From positions 1,715,952-1,779,951 of the forward strand of contig SCFE01000031.1 in assembly GCA_004352715.1 (NCBI GenBank): a stretch of 64,000 bases of DNA. Direction: 5' to 3'. Source of the DNA: Hofstenia miamia. Taxonomy: Eukaryota > Xenacoelomorpha > Acoela. The position numbers and the translations under genes are program-made. Within the stretch, counting starts at the first letter, position 1; each line of letters begins with the position of its first letter. The notes under the pieces were generated by a model. The model made no database searches, was not told where the DNA came from, and worked only from the letters and a program-made list of their open reading frames with translations. Shown in pieces: positions 35,901-49,800 of the stretch.

Positions 35901-38900
35901 TAACACAGAATTTAGATATGTTATGCTCATAATGTGAAGTTCAGAAAGAAAACTATATATAGGTCATAGTTTGTCTTTTCATGCAGATATAGTTTTCTAC
36001 ATATACGTCGAAACCATTTATTCTAATTGAAAAATTTGTCGTTGCTTGCTTCAAGCCCTAAGTAATATTATATCTACCAATAATTTTATGCATAAAATGC
36101 TTGTCAAACAATAAAGTAATGAATTGCTTAATAATTTAAGTTGTACGGGATTGTTTGGGTCAAGTGCCTCACGTGGTCCTTAAATGTATAAGTACATATA
36201 CATATGCTTCAAACAGAATAAGTACTTAAAACATACTAAAAGTCAGAAGATTTAATGAAATTATATTGCAAATATAATTTACGCCTCAGCAAAGAATTTT
36301 CTAAATGTGTCAATTGACACACTTGACCCTTCTAGCGTTAATTCCCCAGCGGCTATCTACAATTAATTACCATTAATGACACTACAATGGCGCATTGTCG
36401 GACCCTTATCGGCTTGCTATTTGAGCCATCAGACAAAGTAAAATCAAAATAATTTAGAAATTTCGTCAAACAAGCGAATTATTTAACAATAACAGGCTTT
36501 AAAGTTGAAGTAAATGAATTGTTCCTTAGCTATTCTGTATCAATATTGTTGTTTATTTACTTTCGGTAATGTACTAAATCAACCTATATACGAACATATT
36601 TTCGTATTCCTCGTATGAAAGGCAGAATTTATTTAAGCACAATGCAACGATTAATTTACTAATTTCCTTTAAATGCTTTTCCTTGTCATTGATTATTCGG
36701 AGTATGATATATTTAATCAAATTAAATTATTATTTTTGTTGCTGTTTAATTGTGATTTTTCATTGGTCTTAACCAAAGTTCTATGCAAAAAATATTAAAA
36801 TTTTCGAGTACCTTTATTTTCCTTGACTAAATATATTTGAGCCTGATTGTAAAAAAAGTAATTGTAAAAAATTATAATGTTCTATACATTTAATCTTTAA
36901 AAGCACTATTTTTTATAGATTTTTTAACATTTACCACATGTATAATTACACTTAAGAAACATGCCTGATCAGCATCTGTTGCTTGAAAAAAGTGTATGAC
37001 ATCGTGTGCCAGCTGACTGCTTAGTACTGTGATGTCTGTGATATTAACAAATTGAGGCGGAATGTCATTCACATTAATCAAATTGACAATTACTCTTGCG
37101 CTATCGAAAAATGCGGCGTTGGTGTTATCCTTTACTGTAACCACTGTTTCGTATTGATGTATATCACTTTCGTAGTCCAACAAAGAAGAGAAATAGAGAT
37201 CACCCTTTTGTGATATTTTAAATAGGTTGGCTAAAAACGATTTTACTAGCTTGAATTTTTCCAAATTTTATTTGAAGGCTTTAAGCGACGTATTATAATC
37301 ACAATGGCATAAAATGGATTTTATTTAAAATCTGCAAGACTTCAGTAACGAAGCTTGTTTCTTAGTAGAGACGTCTAAGCTACAAAGTGAATGTCTTAGC
37401 CCTATAATTTGCATTGGAATGCTTTATAACTTTTATTCCATAAACTGTGTGTCATAATGTCCACATCCACAGTATTAGAAAGTATAACGTTAATGTCCTA
37501 AGAACATTATATTTAGAAAAGTATATAAATAAAGTGATTGAATATGGAAATTTCTTGAACACTATTAGAGACCGATAAAATATATTCACTGGAATACCAT
37601 CAATTGCAGGAATTCTAAATACTATTAATGATATGCAATATATCTTAGAGAAAGAAATTGGCAATTATTATAGAATGTTTATAAATTTTTTAAATATTTC
37701 GAGCGTAAGAATATTGCTAAATAAAACATTGAATCATGCAAATTTACAAAACTAAGTTTCAAAGCTTAGAAATGAGTACCAGTTTAAGTGTAATTGAAGA
37801 GAAAATTTGAAGAATGTGTCTTATAGCACTAGTACAGTGAAAGGTGATCTTGAACTTAAAACCCTTAGCTCACTCTTATAAGCATAAGAATTTTAGAAAT
37901 AAAAATATCATATGAAACACATTCTTTGTACAGTACAACCTGATAAGTAACTATTTTTGATTCTGAAAATCTAACAAATCATATTAGGTTAATATTATGA
38001 GCGTCACATTCCTCAATTGTTTATGTCATATTATTCTGATATTACATATTAAGGTCTAAGACACTAGAGAGCTTATCACAACGGACATATTTAGGCCTAT
38101 ACCAAAATACATGATTACCGTAGTTTTCTATTTCTAACTCAAAACTCGAAATATACAGATCAGCATCGAGAATTTCCAAAGATCCAATGAACAGTGTATC
38201 CTCTTTAACATCAAATGTGTATTCGGACTTCTGAAATCGCGGTGGATTGTCGTTGCTGTCTACCAATCGAATTCGCAGAAATGAATGTGCAGTTTTTGAT
38301 ATTTCATCGTCAATAAAACGCGATTCAATGGTTACCTAAAACTAATTGTAAAAGGTATGAAATAAACTTTGGATTTCTTAATAACAACTAAAATTTTGAA
38401 AGAAGGCTATAATCATAAAAATAAAGTTGCAATATTACAAAATCCTTGAACATTTCGTTTCCTATAATCCACTAGCTCTTTCCCCCTTAAAACAAAAAAG
38501 CTATTTGTGTAGAACACAACAGTGTTGTGCGCTATTCAATTTTGAACAAACTTACGATAAAATCCGTTGGATCCTTTTCAAAGTCAATTGGTTTTCGTAA
38601 ACGAAGAGTGTTTTGGTCGGTGTAAAAAAATTCTTTGGAGAATTCATCTGCTATAAAATAGGTAAGTTCTTGATTATCAGCGTTTGTTGCTGAGAACATC
38701 GATAAGACAGAATTGTTTAGTAAGTCCTAAACAATTGTAATAAGTGAAATCACAAGCAAGATCATCAATGAACAGAACTTATATTCCATGGGTGTGTTAA
38801 TTCAATTCTTCATTGACTGCTTACACATGTCAAGCCCAAAGTGTCACCCTCATTAGAAAACTTCCTATTTAAGCGTTATTTGCAAAAGGTTACGTTACTG

Positions 38901-39872
38901 TTTTTGGCTTCAGTAATAAACCCAGAACTTATACAATGAGGGGTCAAATATAGAGTTAAGGTCTCAATAAATATTTCATATTTACATGTATTACTTATAG
39001 AATGCTTAAAAAACTGTGGGACCACGTATTTTTTACAGGTTCCAAACTGGTCTCATCTCATGCTAAATTGTTTACTCCAGTTCCGGAAGATATGGTCTAC
39101 GTCTGATGCATCTATTTCTGTGATTGGATGCGCTATATTTATGGTTGAATACTTATTAGAGATATAACAGACATATTTTAGCTTAGTAGAAAGGGCATAA
39201 TATAATATAATATAATAAACTATAAATTAACATAATATAATATAATGTAATATAATCGAATACAATATAAATATAATAACAATTGGTTCAGTGGGACTAT
39301 GACTGCAGTGGTTCCGCAAGATTTTGGAATACATGGGTTGAAATTAACAAAATGTCAATACTTCTCTTAAATAGAGTTCGTCGTAGTAAGAAGTAAGCAA
39401 AGGAATTCGAACGGCGTTTCGAGGTAGTACGTGTATGATCAAACGCATTTTGGATGTCAGTGAAGGTACTCCCAAGTCTGTCACTGATGCATTCAATGAA
39501 ATCGTGGAGTATCCCAATAAAATAGAATCAGCCTTTACAACGACAACTCCATCACGGTCCACAAAAATGGAGTCTAAATGACATTCTCAGTTGCGGCATT
39601 ATAAAAAAACAGTTTGAAGGATTAAATTAAAAAATTTACAGAATTGTTGCTAATACAGTTACTTTCGAAAGATTACTTTTTATTAATATTCAAGCGAATA
39701 ACAAATTGTTTTTTCAAAAATCAGAGGATAGCAAGTAGTTTTTGTCAGAATTACTATAAAAGTTGCAAACACATATTTTTCTGATCAAATGCAAGTCGGT
39801 ATCGAGGTTTGTTAAAATAGAACAGTCTTTTGCATCCGATTTTCAAAGAATTTTCAAATCATATATAAATAC

Positions 39873-39907
<35 letters not shown>

Positions 39908-40801
39908 TAGGTAATCAAAGGTTAAAAAAGTTATTCTAGCTACTCTTGGCAACACGTGCTATCAAACGGATTTTTGTATTTAAATACCAAATTGTATTGA
40001 ACAAACACAACATGCTCAATTGCATCACTCAAACTAGGTTTATGGTTCGCAAATAGCCTTTAACAAATACATCATTTAAGTTTAGTTTTGTTTTCGAGAA
40101 AGACCAACTCACAATAAGTAATCATATTAACGTCTGATATCCGCTACTTGAAAGAAACCTTTTACAAATTTTTTCCTGAAGCCAATTACCTGCAATATAG
40201 ATATTACGAAAAAGTGAGTCACCCAATCAATGTTAGAACTAAGAAAATAAATAATAATTTTACGTTTTAAAAGACTTGATTGTTTACCGTTATTGCAAGA
40301 CGTGTAATGACAGTCAAACGTATCAAATTTGTACTGGAATTAACGAAAAAAGCTNTATATATGTAGATGATGTAGACAAAGCGAGACTACAAAGATGTAT
40401 ATTTGCTCAATAAAAAACGGCTTCGAGTCCAATTTAGAATTTGTAACAATTCTTCTGCGCTCTCGTAAGGCTTTTCTAGAGCCTATTTTTCAGATTTTTA
40501 GTTGAAGTAAGCATTTTTGTTGAACACTAACAGTGTGATTAAAAGCTTTTCGTATAAAGCTGAACAATGTAGTTTTGCTGCATTCCAAATCAGGTTAAGA
40601 ACCTTCAGTGACTGATGTATTAGAAGCACTATTCACTAAGTGAACGATCAAAAGCGCAATAATTGAATGTCAGAAAATCAATTATAGATTATTTATCATT
40701 ATAGACTTAATAGTTCGAAATTCATATGCATTTAATGAGTTTTTACATACATTTGGTATACTTGCCAGCTTAGACTACAGATAATACAGTAATACTGAAA
40801 G

Positions 40802-40845
<44 letters not shown>

Positions 40846-43800
40846 TCTTGAAACCTACCATGATAATCGACAGTAAAGTAGAACCTTGCATTTAGTCCCT
40901 GAGACGCAAATTCTTCTTTCGCTGCAAGCACTCCAATAACTTTTTCTGCAGAATAAACCCCATCGAGAGCATAAAAGTCGAAATGTTGGAGAATGGGAAT
41001 GGGTGGTTTGTTCGGATACGTAACTATTGAAATTTTTACCTATGCATTAATGATTAAACCGAATACAAAACATTTCCTAAAATTAATAAATGTTGGAAAT
41101 ACCTGTTGAAAGAAATTGGATGAATTGGTCAGACTAGATTTTAAGTAAACTGCATGCACAGATAATTCAGTTGCTTGTAATAAACTCGTTTTCGTTTTTA
41201 CAACTCCAGTAGCCAATTCAACTTCGAATAAACTTTGAAATTCTTTCCCTAAGTTATGTTATTATCACTAAACATCTAAGCTGTATATGGACTAATAAAA
41301 TCTTGTGATTATCCTATATCTCAACATAAATTAACAATATTTCCAATTTAAAATCAAATAAACTTTTCTGGGAATTTTTTCAAAATCAGAAATTTAGTCA
41401 CATTTTTCTGTGATTGACCATTGAAGCATATTGCAATCAAATTTAATAAGAGTTTTGAGGTTTTAATTGATAGCATATACCTAAAATAGTTCAAATTCTC
41501 CTCCGTCAAAATTCCAATACGTAATGATGTCTTTTGGGAAAATTTATACCGATGCATCTTAAACCTCAAAGCTCTTACGCAAGAATCCCTTTGGCAAATT
41601 TTATTCCAAGTAATGTAGGAATCACCTTATTCTTCGTTCAACCCGACATAGAATATAGGAAAGTATTTTTTAGACAACAATTTCTCAGCGAAAATTTTAA
41701 AATGTCGTCTTCAACTTGGAAGAAAGTTACTCAGTTTTTATACATGTATTTTCTTACCGACGCTTTTCAGTATAATTGTTCGAATTAATAATAATCTAGG
41801 AAACGCCTTTATGCAATTCTTTTATATCTTCTTTAATTCATTCCTATAAGAAACTCTTTTTTTGAGGCAAATCATCACATACGTTTTGTATACTGAAGCA
41901 AAATAAAATGTTGAATTAATTTGTTATTTGATAACAGAAACTATCTACTAAAAATTTCAAAATTGATAAATAGGAATACATAAATTGGGAAGTAAAATAA
42001 TTTAAAGTATTCTGCCGCAACAACATTTGAAAAAACCTGTTAAGTTACCCAAAGTAGAGGCAGTGCTTTAACATTTGTTTTAGACCCGTAGGTCGTCCAT
42101 CCTTATCAAGGGGAGTGCTAACCAGCTTTTCTTTCATTTAACACGAACAAAATTCAAATTCTTCATTCTTTATTAACATGCTTTGTATTTTTCATTTTAC
42201 CACTTTTAAGATTGTTTTTTATTTCTTTATTTTGTTAATCTATTTTCTGAATTTAACTTTTTTTTACGGAATACTGAACTACACAAAAATGAATTTTTAA
42301 AAACTGCCCTCATTTATTTGTAATATAAAACCTATGAATAAATTATTCTGAAAGTAGTGTCAATTAATTATACAAACGTTTGTCTTGGTTGGACTGCCGC
42401 ATGACAAAAATGCATTTTCATGAATTAAGGGAAATTATTGCTACTGCAGCAAAATACTACATTTTGTAGGAAATTATTAAGATTATATGCGATAGCAAGT
42501 AGTATTCTTATCTTGCTTGCATAATTCGAAATGTTCCGTTATTATTTCATTAGCTTATTTTATAGATGAGAAGATACTAATTTTATTTTAGTTTAAAGAG
42601 CTGCACAACACACCGAAGAAAGATTTTGTGTTTTGGAATTGTANAACAAAAGCAATAAAAAATTAATGTGAATCATATAGCTAAAGTTATCTAATGCAGG
42701 ATTGTAGCATAAAGTCATAAAACATAACAAAGAAACATTTAAAGAAGTTTTTTTGCTAGCGAGAGTTTTGGAAACAATACTAGCTCAAAAAATAACAACT
42801 ATCGATTGTAGCATCAACCTGTACCGACTTTTTATAATGCGATGTTAATATTGAGAGTATTGAATTTTAATTTGAGTAAAGTGCAGGTTAATTATATTAC
42901 AGAAACTATTTTAATTTGCAAAATATGAGTGCATTTTACTTCTATTTTTTCAATCAAGTTTAGCAGCCTCAATTCTTATAAATTGTGCACTTAATATTGG
43001 TAAATATACACATGATGTCTTCTTCAAGAATGTAGCAAATTGATACTTTCCAGTATTCATAAAGAAGGCTATAAATATAATAAAGACTAACATCATGTAG
43101 TATAGAAGCGGTTCCTAACAAATAATATCGTAGCCAAGCATATAGATTGTCAAATAAATTTGAAGCGGCATAAAATTCTGTTGGACCGCATGCTTGTTGT
43201 AAATTACTAAATTACTACTAAATTACTACTAAATACTAAATTAGACTACCCTGCATATATAGGTGAGTACTTCCATTTCGATGACCCTATTAACCCTACG
43301 ATTCCATTCGCACCAAGATTAACATCAGATGTTAATTCAACATAGTGAATATTTGAAAAGCTAGGTTCATCCTCAGCAATAACTATGTTGATGTAAAACC
43401 CGGCTGTGCTAAAGAGAGAGGGATCGTCTGTGTTAAAGACTGCCACCTCAACTGGTAAAACCAAATTATTGATTAGGTGAAAATTCACTCCTGTTCTCAA
43501 AACGTTGTCATCTAAAAACAGCATCATCAACTATTATCACTCATTAATAATCATCAAACAAAAAATGAATGTAATACAGTACTGGTAAAAAGAATTCGGC
43601 CACTCATGATTTTCATAAAAATTTCTAAGAAATGGACGCTAAGAGTGTCATAGGTATTTTTAAATTAGATTTGGTGTTGCAGAAAGAGGAATTCATCAAT
43701 GTTGAGACATAATTATCACTATTTACTTTAAATCTCAAGGATAAATGCTACAATGCTTGCGGTTAGCTAATATTTTCTTGGAAAAATGTATTCGGTCGCT

Positions 43801-46800
43801 TCAGACCAAATCAGAGAATCTGCAAATAATTTCATTGTGTTAGCTTTTTTCAGTCTATTTATATTGAAAATGTCTAACAACAGTGCTTCTTCGAAATATA
43901 TGATGCATGGTTGCCTACTTTTTGCCATCCACGAGTTGATTATCTCCAAATATTTAGAAGGAATGGGTCAATGTAATATAGCACGACCTATAGAGCGACC
44001 TCGAAGTACTGTTAGGGATATCATCAGAAGTTTCACTTCTGAAACCATCATTGACCCTAAGCCAAAGTCCGGTGTAGAAAGAAGCCCTCCAAAACCTCCT
44101 TATCAGTTCTTGTGTGCCTTTCAAAGTAAAATCTCAGGAAGACTTCAGAGGAACTTCGCAAGGAATGGGCTGATGGTCACCTCGTGACAGCAAGAACTGT
44201 GCGAAACATCCTGAAGAGATACTCAATTAGGAATTTTGTGGCACCCAGAAAGCCATTCTTAAGATCAGAGCAAAGATTATGTCGGTTGATGTGATCCAAG
44301 TTGATGAGAGACAATTCATCTGAATATTGGTGCAATGTTATATTTTCAAATTAGTCAAGATTAGAGCTATACTCATCAAAGAGAATGTTGATAAAGAGAC
44401 CAACTGAACGGAAGTTCAGATTATTGTCTCAATTTACTCAGGGCACCATGAAGTGTGGTGGGAAGTCTGTAATTGTATGGGGTGCAATATNCTGTGCGAA
44501 ACATCCTGAAGAGATACTCAATTAGGACTTTTTTGGCAACCAGAAAGCCATTCTTAACATCAAAGCAAAGATTATGTTGGCTGATATGATCCAAGTTGAT
44601 GAGAGACAGTTCATCTGAATATTGGTGCAATGTTATATTTTCAAATGAGTCAAGATTTGAGCTATACTCATCAAAGAGAATGTTGATAAAGAGACCAACT
44701 GAGCAGATGTTCACATTAATGCCTCAATTTCCTCAGGGCACCAAGAAGTATAGTGAGAAGTCTGTAATAGTATGGGGTGCAATATGGAAGTGTGACCTTG
44801 GCAAGATTGTTCACATCACTGGTACTCTCCTCTCCGAAGCTCTTAATCTGCTCGGATTCTCGAAAAGGAACTTTCACCGCTCCTTACAAGTGATTCAATA
44901 TATCAGCAGAATGGTGCTCCATGTCATACCTCAAAAGAAATGAAAAACTTCTACAATAATGGGGTTGCTATCCTTGCTGACTGACATTGCCAATCTCCAG
45001 ACCTTAACATTATCAAAAATATGTCGAAAAAGGTCAAATATTGCATTGGACAGCATACTCTTCACACTGGAGACTTTTCCTTTCTTAATCAAAGTAACAC
45101 TCAGTTATAATCTTAGCAAGGTGGTCGAATCCAGTACTGTATATACCAAATTAAACTTGTCTTTTAAAATAAAATATGTGACATGAATGCAAGCCGTTTT
45201 GCAAAGTAGAGTTCATTTTTAATTGTAAGCTAATGTGAAGTTTGATAGACAACTTGGTCCAAACTGTGTTCAGAGTTGCACAACCAAATAAATNCTTCAC
45301 ACTGGAGACGAGCTGTGGAGTGCAGTAAAGAAAAAATTTTATACAATTCACAACAGCTGTATTGAAAGACTTTTTGCTTCAAACCCTCTTGCTTCATACA
45401 TTTTTCCAATACAGGTTTTCTAATTTTGATTAAAAACTACTAGCCAATTATTCTTCTACATATTTTATGGTATTAGACATACAGATTTTCCTTTTTCAAT
45501 CAAAGTAACACTCAATTATAATTTAGCAAGGTGGTCGAATACATATTTCCAGTACTGTATATACCAAATAAAACTTGTCCTTTAAAATAAAATATGTGAC
45601 ATGAATGCAAGCTGTTTTGCAAAGTAAAGTTCATTTATAATTTTCAGCTAATGTGAAAGTTTGATAGACAACTTGGTCCAAAATTTGTTCAGAGTTGCAC
45701 AACCAAATAAATATGACAAGTTGTCCAGTTGGTTATGCATTGTTTAACAAATTTAGTGTAGTTTTATCAAATATGGGAATGGGGTAGTGGTAGTCTTTAT
45801 TGCATACATGCTTCTTCTCATGGCAGTTATTTAGCTTGGTTTTCGCATGGCTTACCTAAGTAATGCAAGATTCACGGCAGTGGGGCACAGCAGAAAACCA
45901 ACATCTCAAATGTAATCTCGCACAAATCACAAATTAAACTCTCATTCAAATTTTACCCAGATTTGCAAAAATTTGGTGTGATTGTATGCAAACCTAGAAA
46001 CTAACAATTACTTAAGCGGATTAAAACNGATGCAAATCTCAAAATCATAACCTCAATAATCGCGAAAATAGTTTGCCAAGAATGATATCTCTTTATTTTT
46101 CCAACAGGAAGTAGTGTAGTTCAGGATATGATATACTTTGTTGTTACTAACATCAATAACAATATATTTAAAACTATGAAATTTTCTTTCTAAACAAACC
46201 CGGCTTCCATATGGTAAAACAGAAGTGATGGAAACATTGTATGTCTTCTCTGAAAATAAAGGAGGTGAATCGTTAGCATCTTCAACAGTCACGTATACTG
46301 TACAAATCGAAAATAGATCAGGATGATTTTCATTATAAACTTTTATCTAAAATCATACCATTTATTCGACGGCATGCTTGAAATGTAATGACTTCAACGA
46401 AAATTTTTTAGACACTTATAACTCACAAACTAATGAAGATATGTAAAGTCTAAAAACACTACAAGATAGAAAATTCGGTCATAAGCACATGCTTTAACAC
46501 ATATTTTCATCATTGAATGAGCGAGCCCTACCATATAAATGTGTCCATGTAAACACCTCTCAATATTTCTTTACAGGCTTNNNNNNNNNNNNNNNNNNNN
46601 NNNNNNNNNNNNNNNNNNNNNNNNNNNNNNNNNNNNNNNNNNNNNNNNNNNNNNNNNNNNNNNNNNNNNNNNNNNNNNNNNNNNNNNNNNNNNNNNNNNN
46701 NNNNNNNNNNNNNNNNNNNNNNNNNNNNNNNNNNNNNNNNNNNNNNNNNNNNNNNNNNNNNNNNNNNNNNNNNNNNNNNNNNNNNNNNNNNNNNNNNNNN

Positions 46801-49800
46801 NNNNNNNNNNNNNNNNNNNNNNNNNNNNNNNNNNNNNNNNNNNNNNNNNNNNNNNNNNNNNNNNNNNNNNNNNNNNNNNNNNNNNNNNNNNNNNNNNNNN
46901 NNNNNNNNNNNNNNNNNNNNNNNNNNNNNNNNNNNNNNNNNNNNNNNNNNNNNNNNNNNNNNNNNNNNNNNNNNNNNNNNNNNNNNNNNNNNNNNNNNNN
47001 NNNNNNNNNNNNNNNNNNNNNNNNNNNNNNNNNNNNNNNNNNNNNNNNNNNNNNNNNNNNNNNNNNNNNNNNNNNNNNNNNNNNNNNNNNNNNNNNNNNN
47101 NNNNNNNNNNNNNNNNNNNNNNNNNNNNNNNNNNNNNNNNNNNNNNNNNNNNNNNNNNNNNNNNNNNNNNNNNNNNNNNNNNNNNNNNNNNNNNNNNNNN
47201 NNNNNNNNNNNNNNNNNNNNNNNNNNNNNNNNNNNNNNNNNNNNNNNNNNNNNNNNNNNNNNNNNNNNNNNNNNNNNNNNNNNNNNNNNNNNNNNNNNNN
47301 NNNNNNNNNNNNNNNNNNNNNNNNNNNNNNNNNNNNNNNNNNNNNNNNNNNNNNNNNNNNNNNNNNNNNNNNNNNNNNNNNNNNNNNNNNNNNNNNNNNN
47401 NNNNNNNNNNNNNNNNNNNNNNNNNNNNNNNNNNNNNNNNNNNNNNNNNNNNNNNNNNNNNNNNNNNNNNNNNNNNNNNNNNNNNNNNNNNNNNNNNNNN
47501 NNNNNNNNNNNNNNNNNNNNNNNNNNNNNNNNNNNNNNNNNNNNNNNNNNNNNNNNNNNNNNNNNNNNNNNNNNNNNNNNCGTCCATCCTTATCAAGGGG
47601 AGTGCTAACCAGCTTTTCTTTCATTTAACACGAACAAAATTCAAATTCTTCATTCTTTATTAACATGCTTTGTATTTTTCATTTTACCACTTTTAAGATT
47701 GTTTTTTATTTCATTATTTTGTTAATCTATTTTCTGAATTTAACTTTTTTCTACGGAATAGTGAACTGCACAAAAATAAATTTTTAAGAACTGCCATCAT
47801 TTATTTGTAATATAAAACCTATGAATAAATTATTCTGAAAGTAGTGTCAATTAATTATACAAACGTTTGTCTTGGTTGGACTGCCGCATGACAAAAATGC
47901 ATTTTCATGAATTAAGGGAAATTATTGCTACTGCAGCAAAATACTACATTTTGTAGGAAATTATTAAGATTATATGCGATAGCAAGTAGTATTCTTGCTT
48001 GCATAATTCGAAATGTTCCGTTATTATTTCATTAGCTTATTTTATAGATGAGAAGATACTAATTTTATTTTAGTTTAAAGAGCTGCACAACACACCGAAG
48101 AAAGATTTTGTGTTTTGGAATTGTAACCTATAAATGTTATAATAGAGTAGGGGTGATTAATCCGTTTGTTGTTTTGGGCACAATGTTAGTTGCAGCTCAG
48201 TAAGCGGGTCGCACAACATTAAATTACTATTTCTTTTTTTAGAAATGATTAGAAATAGTTATAAACAATAATGAAAATTACAAACAAAAGCAATAAAAAA
48301 TTAATGTGAATCATATAGCTGAAGTTATCTAATGCAGGATTGTAGCATAAACATAACAAAAAAACATTTAAAGAAGTTTTCTTGTTAGCAAGAGTTTTGG
48401 AAACAATACTATCTCAAAAAATAATAAATATCGATTTTAGAATCAACCTGTACCGACTTATTATAATGCGATGTTAATATTGAGAGTATTGAATATTAAT
48501 TTGAGTAAAGGGCAGGTTAATTATATTACAGAAACTATTTTAATTTGCAAAATACGTGTGCATTTTACTTCTATTTTTCCAATCAAGTTCAGCAGCCTCA
48601 ATTCTTATGAATTGTGCAATTCATAAATATACACATTATGTATTCTTCAAGAATGTAGCAAATTTATGATTCTTCCCAGTATTCATAATAAAGGCAATAA
48701 ATATAAAGACTAACATCATGTAATATAGAAGCGGTTCCTAACAAATAATATCGTAGCCATGCATGATAGATTGTCAAATAAATTTGAAACGGCATAAAAT
48801 TCTGTTGGGCCGCATGCTTGTTGTAATAACTAAATTAGACTACCTGCATATATAGGTGAGTACTTCCATTTCGATGACCCTATTAACCCTACGATTCCAT
48901 TCGCACCAAGATTAACATCAGATGTTAATTCAACATAGTGAATATTTGAAAAGCTAGGATCATCCTCAGCAATAACTATGTTGATGTAAAACACTGCTGT
49001 GCTAAAGAGAGAGGGATCGTCNAGTCAAGATTTGAGCTATACTCATCAAAGAGAATGTTGATAAAGAGACCAACTGAGCAGATGTTCACATTAATGCCTC
49101 AATTTCCTCAGGGCACCAAGAAGTATAGTGATAAGTCTGTAATAGTATGGGGTGCAATATGGAAGTGTGACCTTGGCAAGATTGTTTGCATCACTGGTAC
49201 TCTCAATATGCTCGAATTCTCGAAAAGGAACTCTTGCCACTCCTTACAAGTGATGCAATATATCAGCAGGATGGTGCTCCATGTCATACCTCAAAAGAAA
49301 TGAAAAACTTCTACAATAATGGGTTTGCTATCCTTGCTGACTGACCTTGCCAATCTCCAGACCTTAACATTATCGACAATATGTCGAAAAAGGTCAAATA
49401 TCGAATTGGACAGCATACTCTTCACACTGGAGACGAGCTGTGGAGTGCAGTAAAGAAAGAATTTTATGCAATTCCCACCAGCTTTATTGAACGACTGTTT
49501 GCTTCAATCCCTGGTTGCCTTGAAGCTGGTATTCGCTCAAAGTGACATCCTACAAAATATTACAAGAGAGAATTTTGTTGCTAAGTGCTTATTTCATCAA
49601 TTATTAATTTATGTATCTTATTTTGAATTTATTTTTTTCGGATTTTCTCATTTGTTAAAATGTTTTCAGGTGGCCGAATACATTTTTCCAATACAGGTTT
49701 TCTAATTTTGATTAAAAATTACTAGCCAATTGTTCTTCTACATATTTTATGGTATTAGACATACAGATTTTCCTTTCTTAATCAAAGTAACACTCAGTTA

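Larger units (their letters stand above)
33709..36949 (-). other. Cadherin intron 14 (3.2 kb), filled by repeats
   Basis: Contains copy 2 of the CCATTAATGG-type dispersed repeat, itself split by a piggyBac-like element. No further exon is needed, since flanking exons join in phase 0. Confidence 0.7.

Noticed and set aside
38111-38266. Alternative donor (GTATAG) for cadherin exon 13 further downstream
   Set aside because: It ends two bases into a codon and breaks the frame with exon 14; the GTAATC donor fits phase and EC strand order.
39180-39290. Irregular TATAA-rich run as a regulatory element
   Set aside because: Looks like a decayed microsatellite in an intron; nothing supports regulation.
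43786-43949. Minus-strand frame overlapping the Tc1 N-terminal region
   Set aside because: Antisense shadow of the transposase coding strand.
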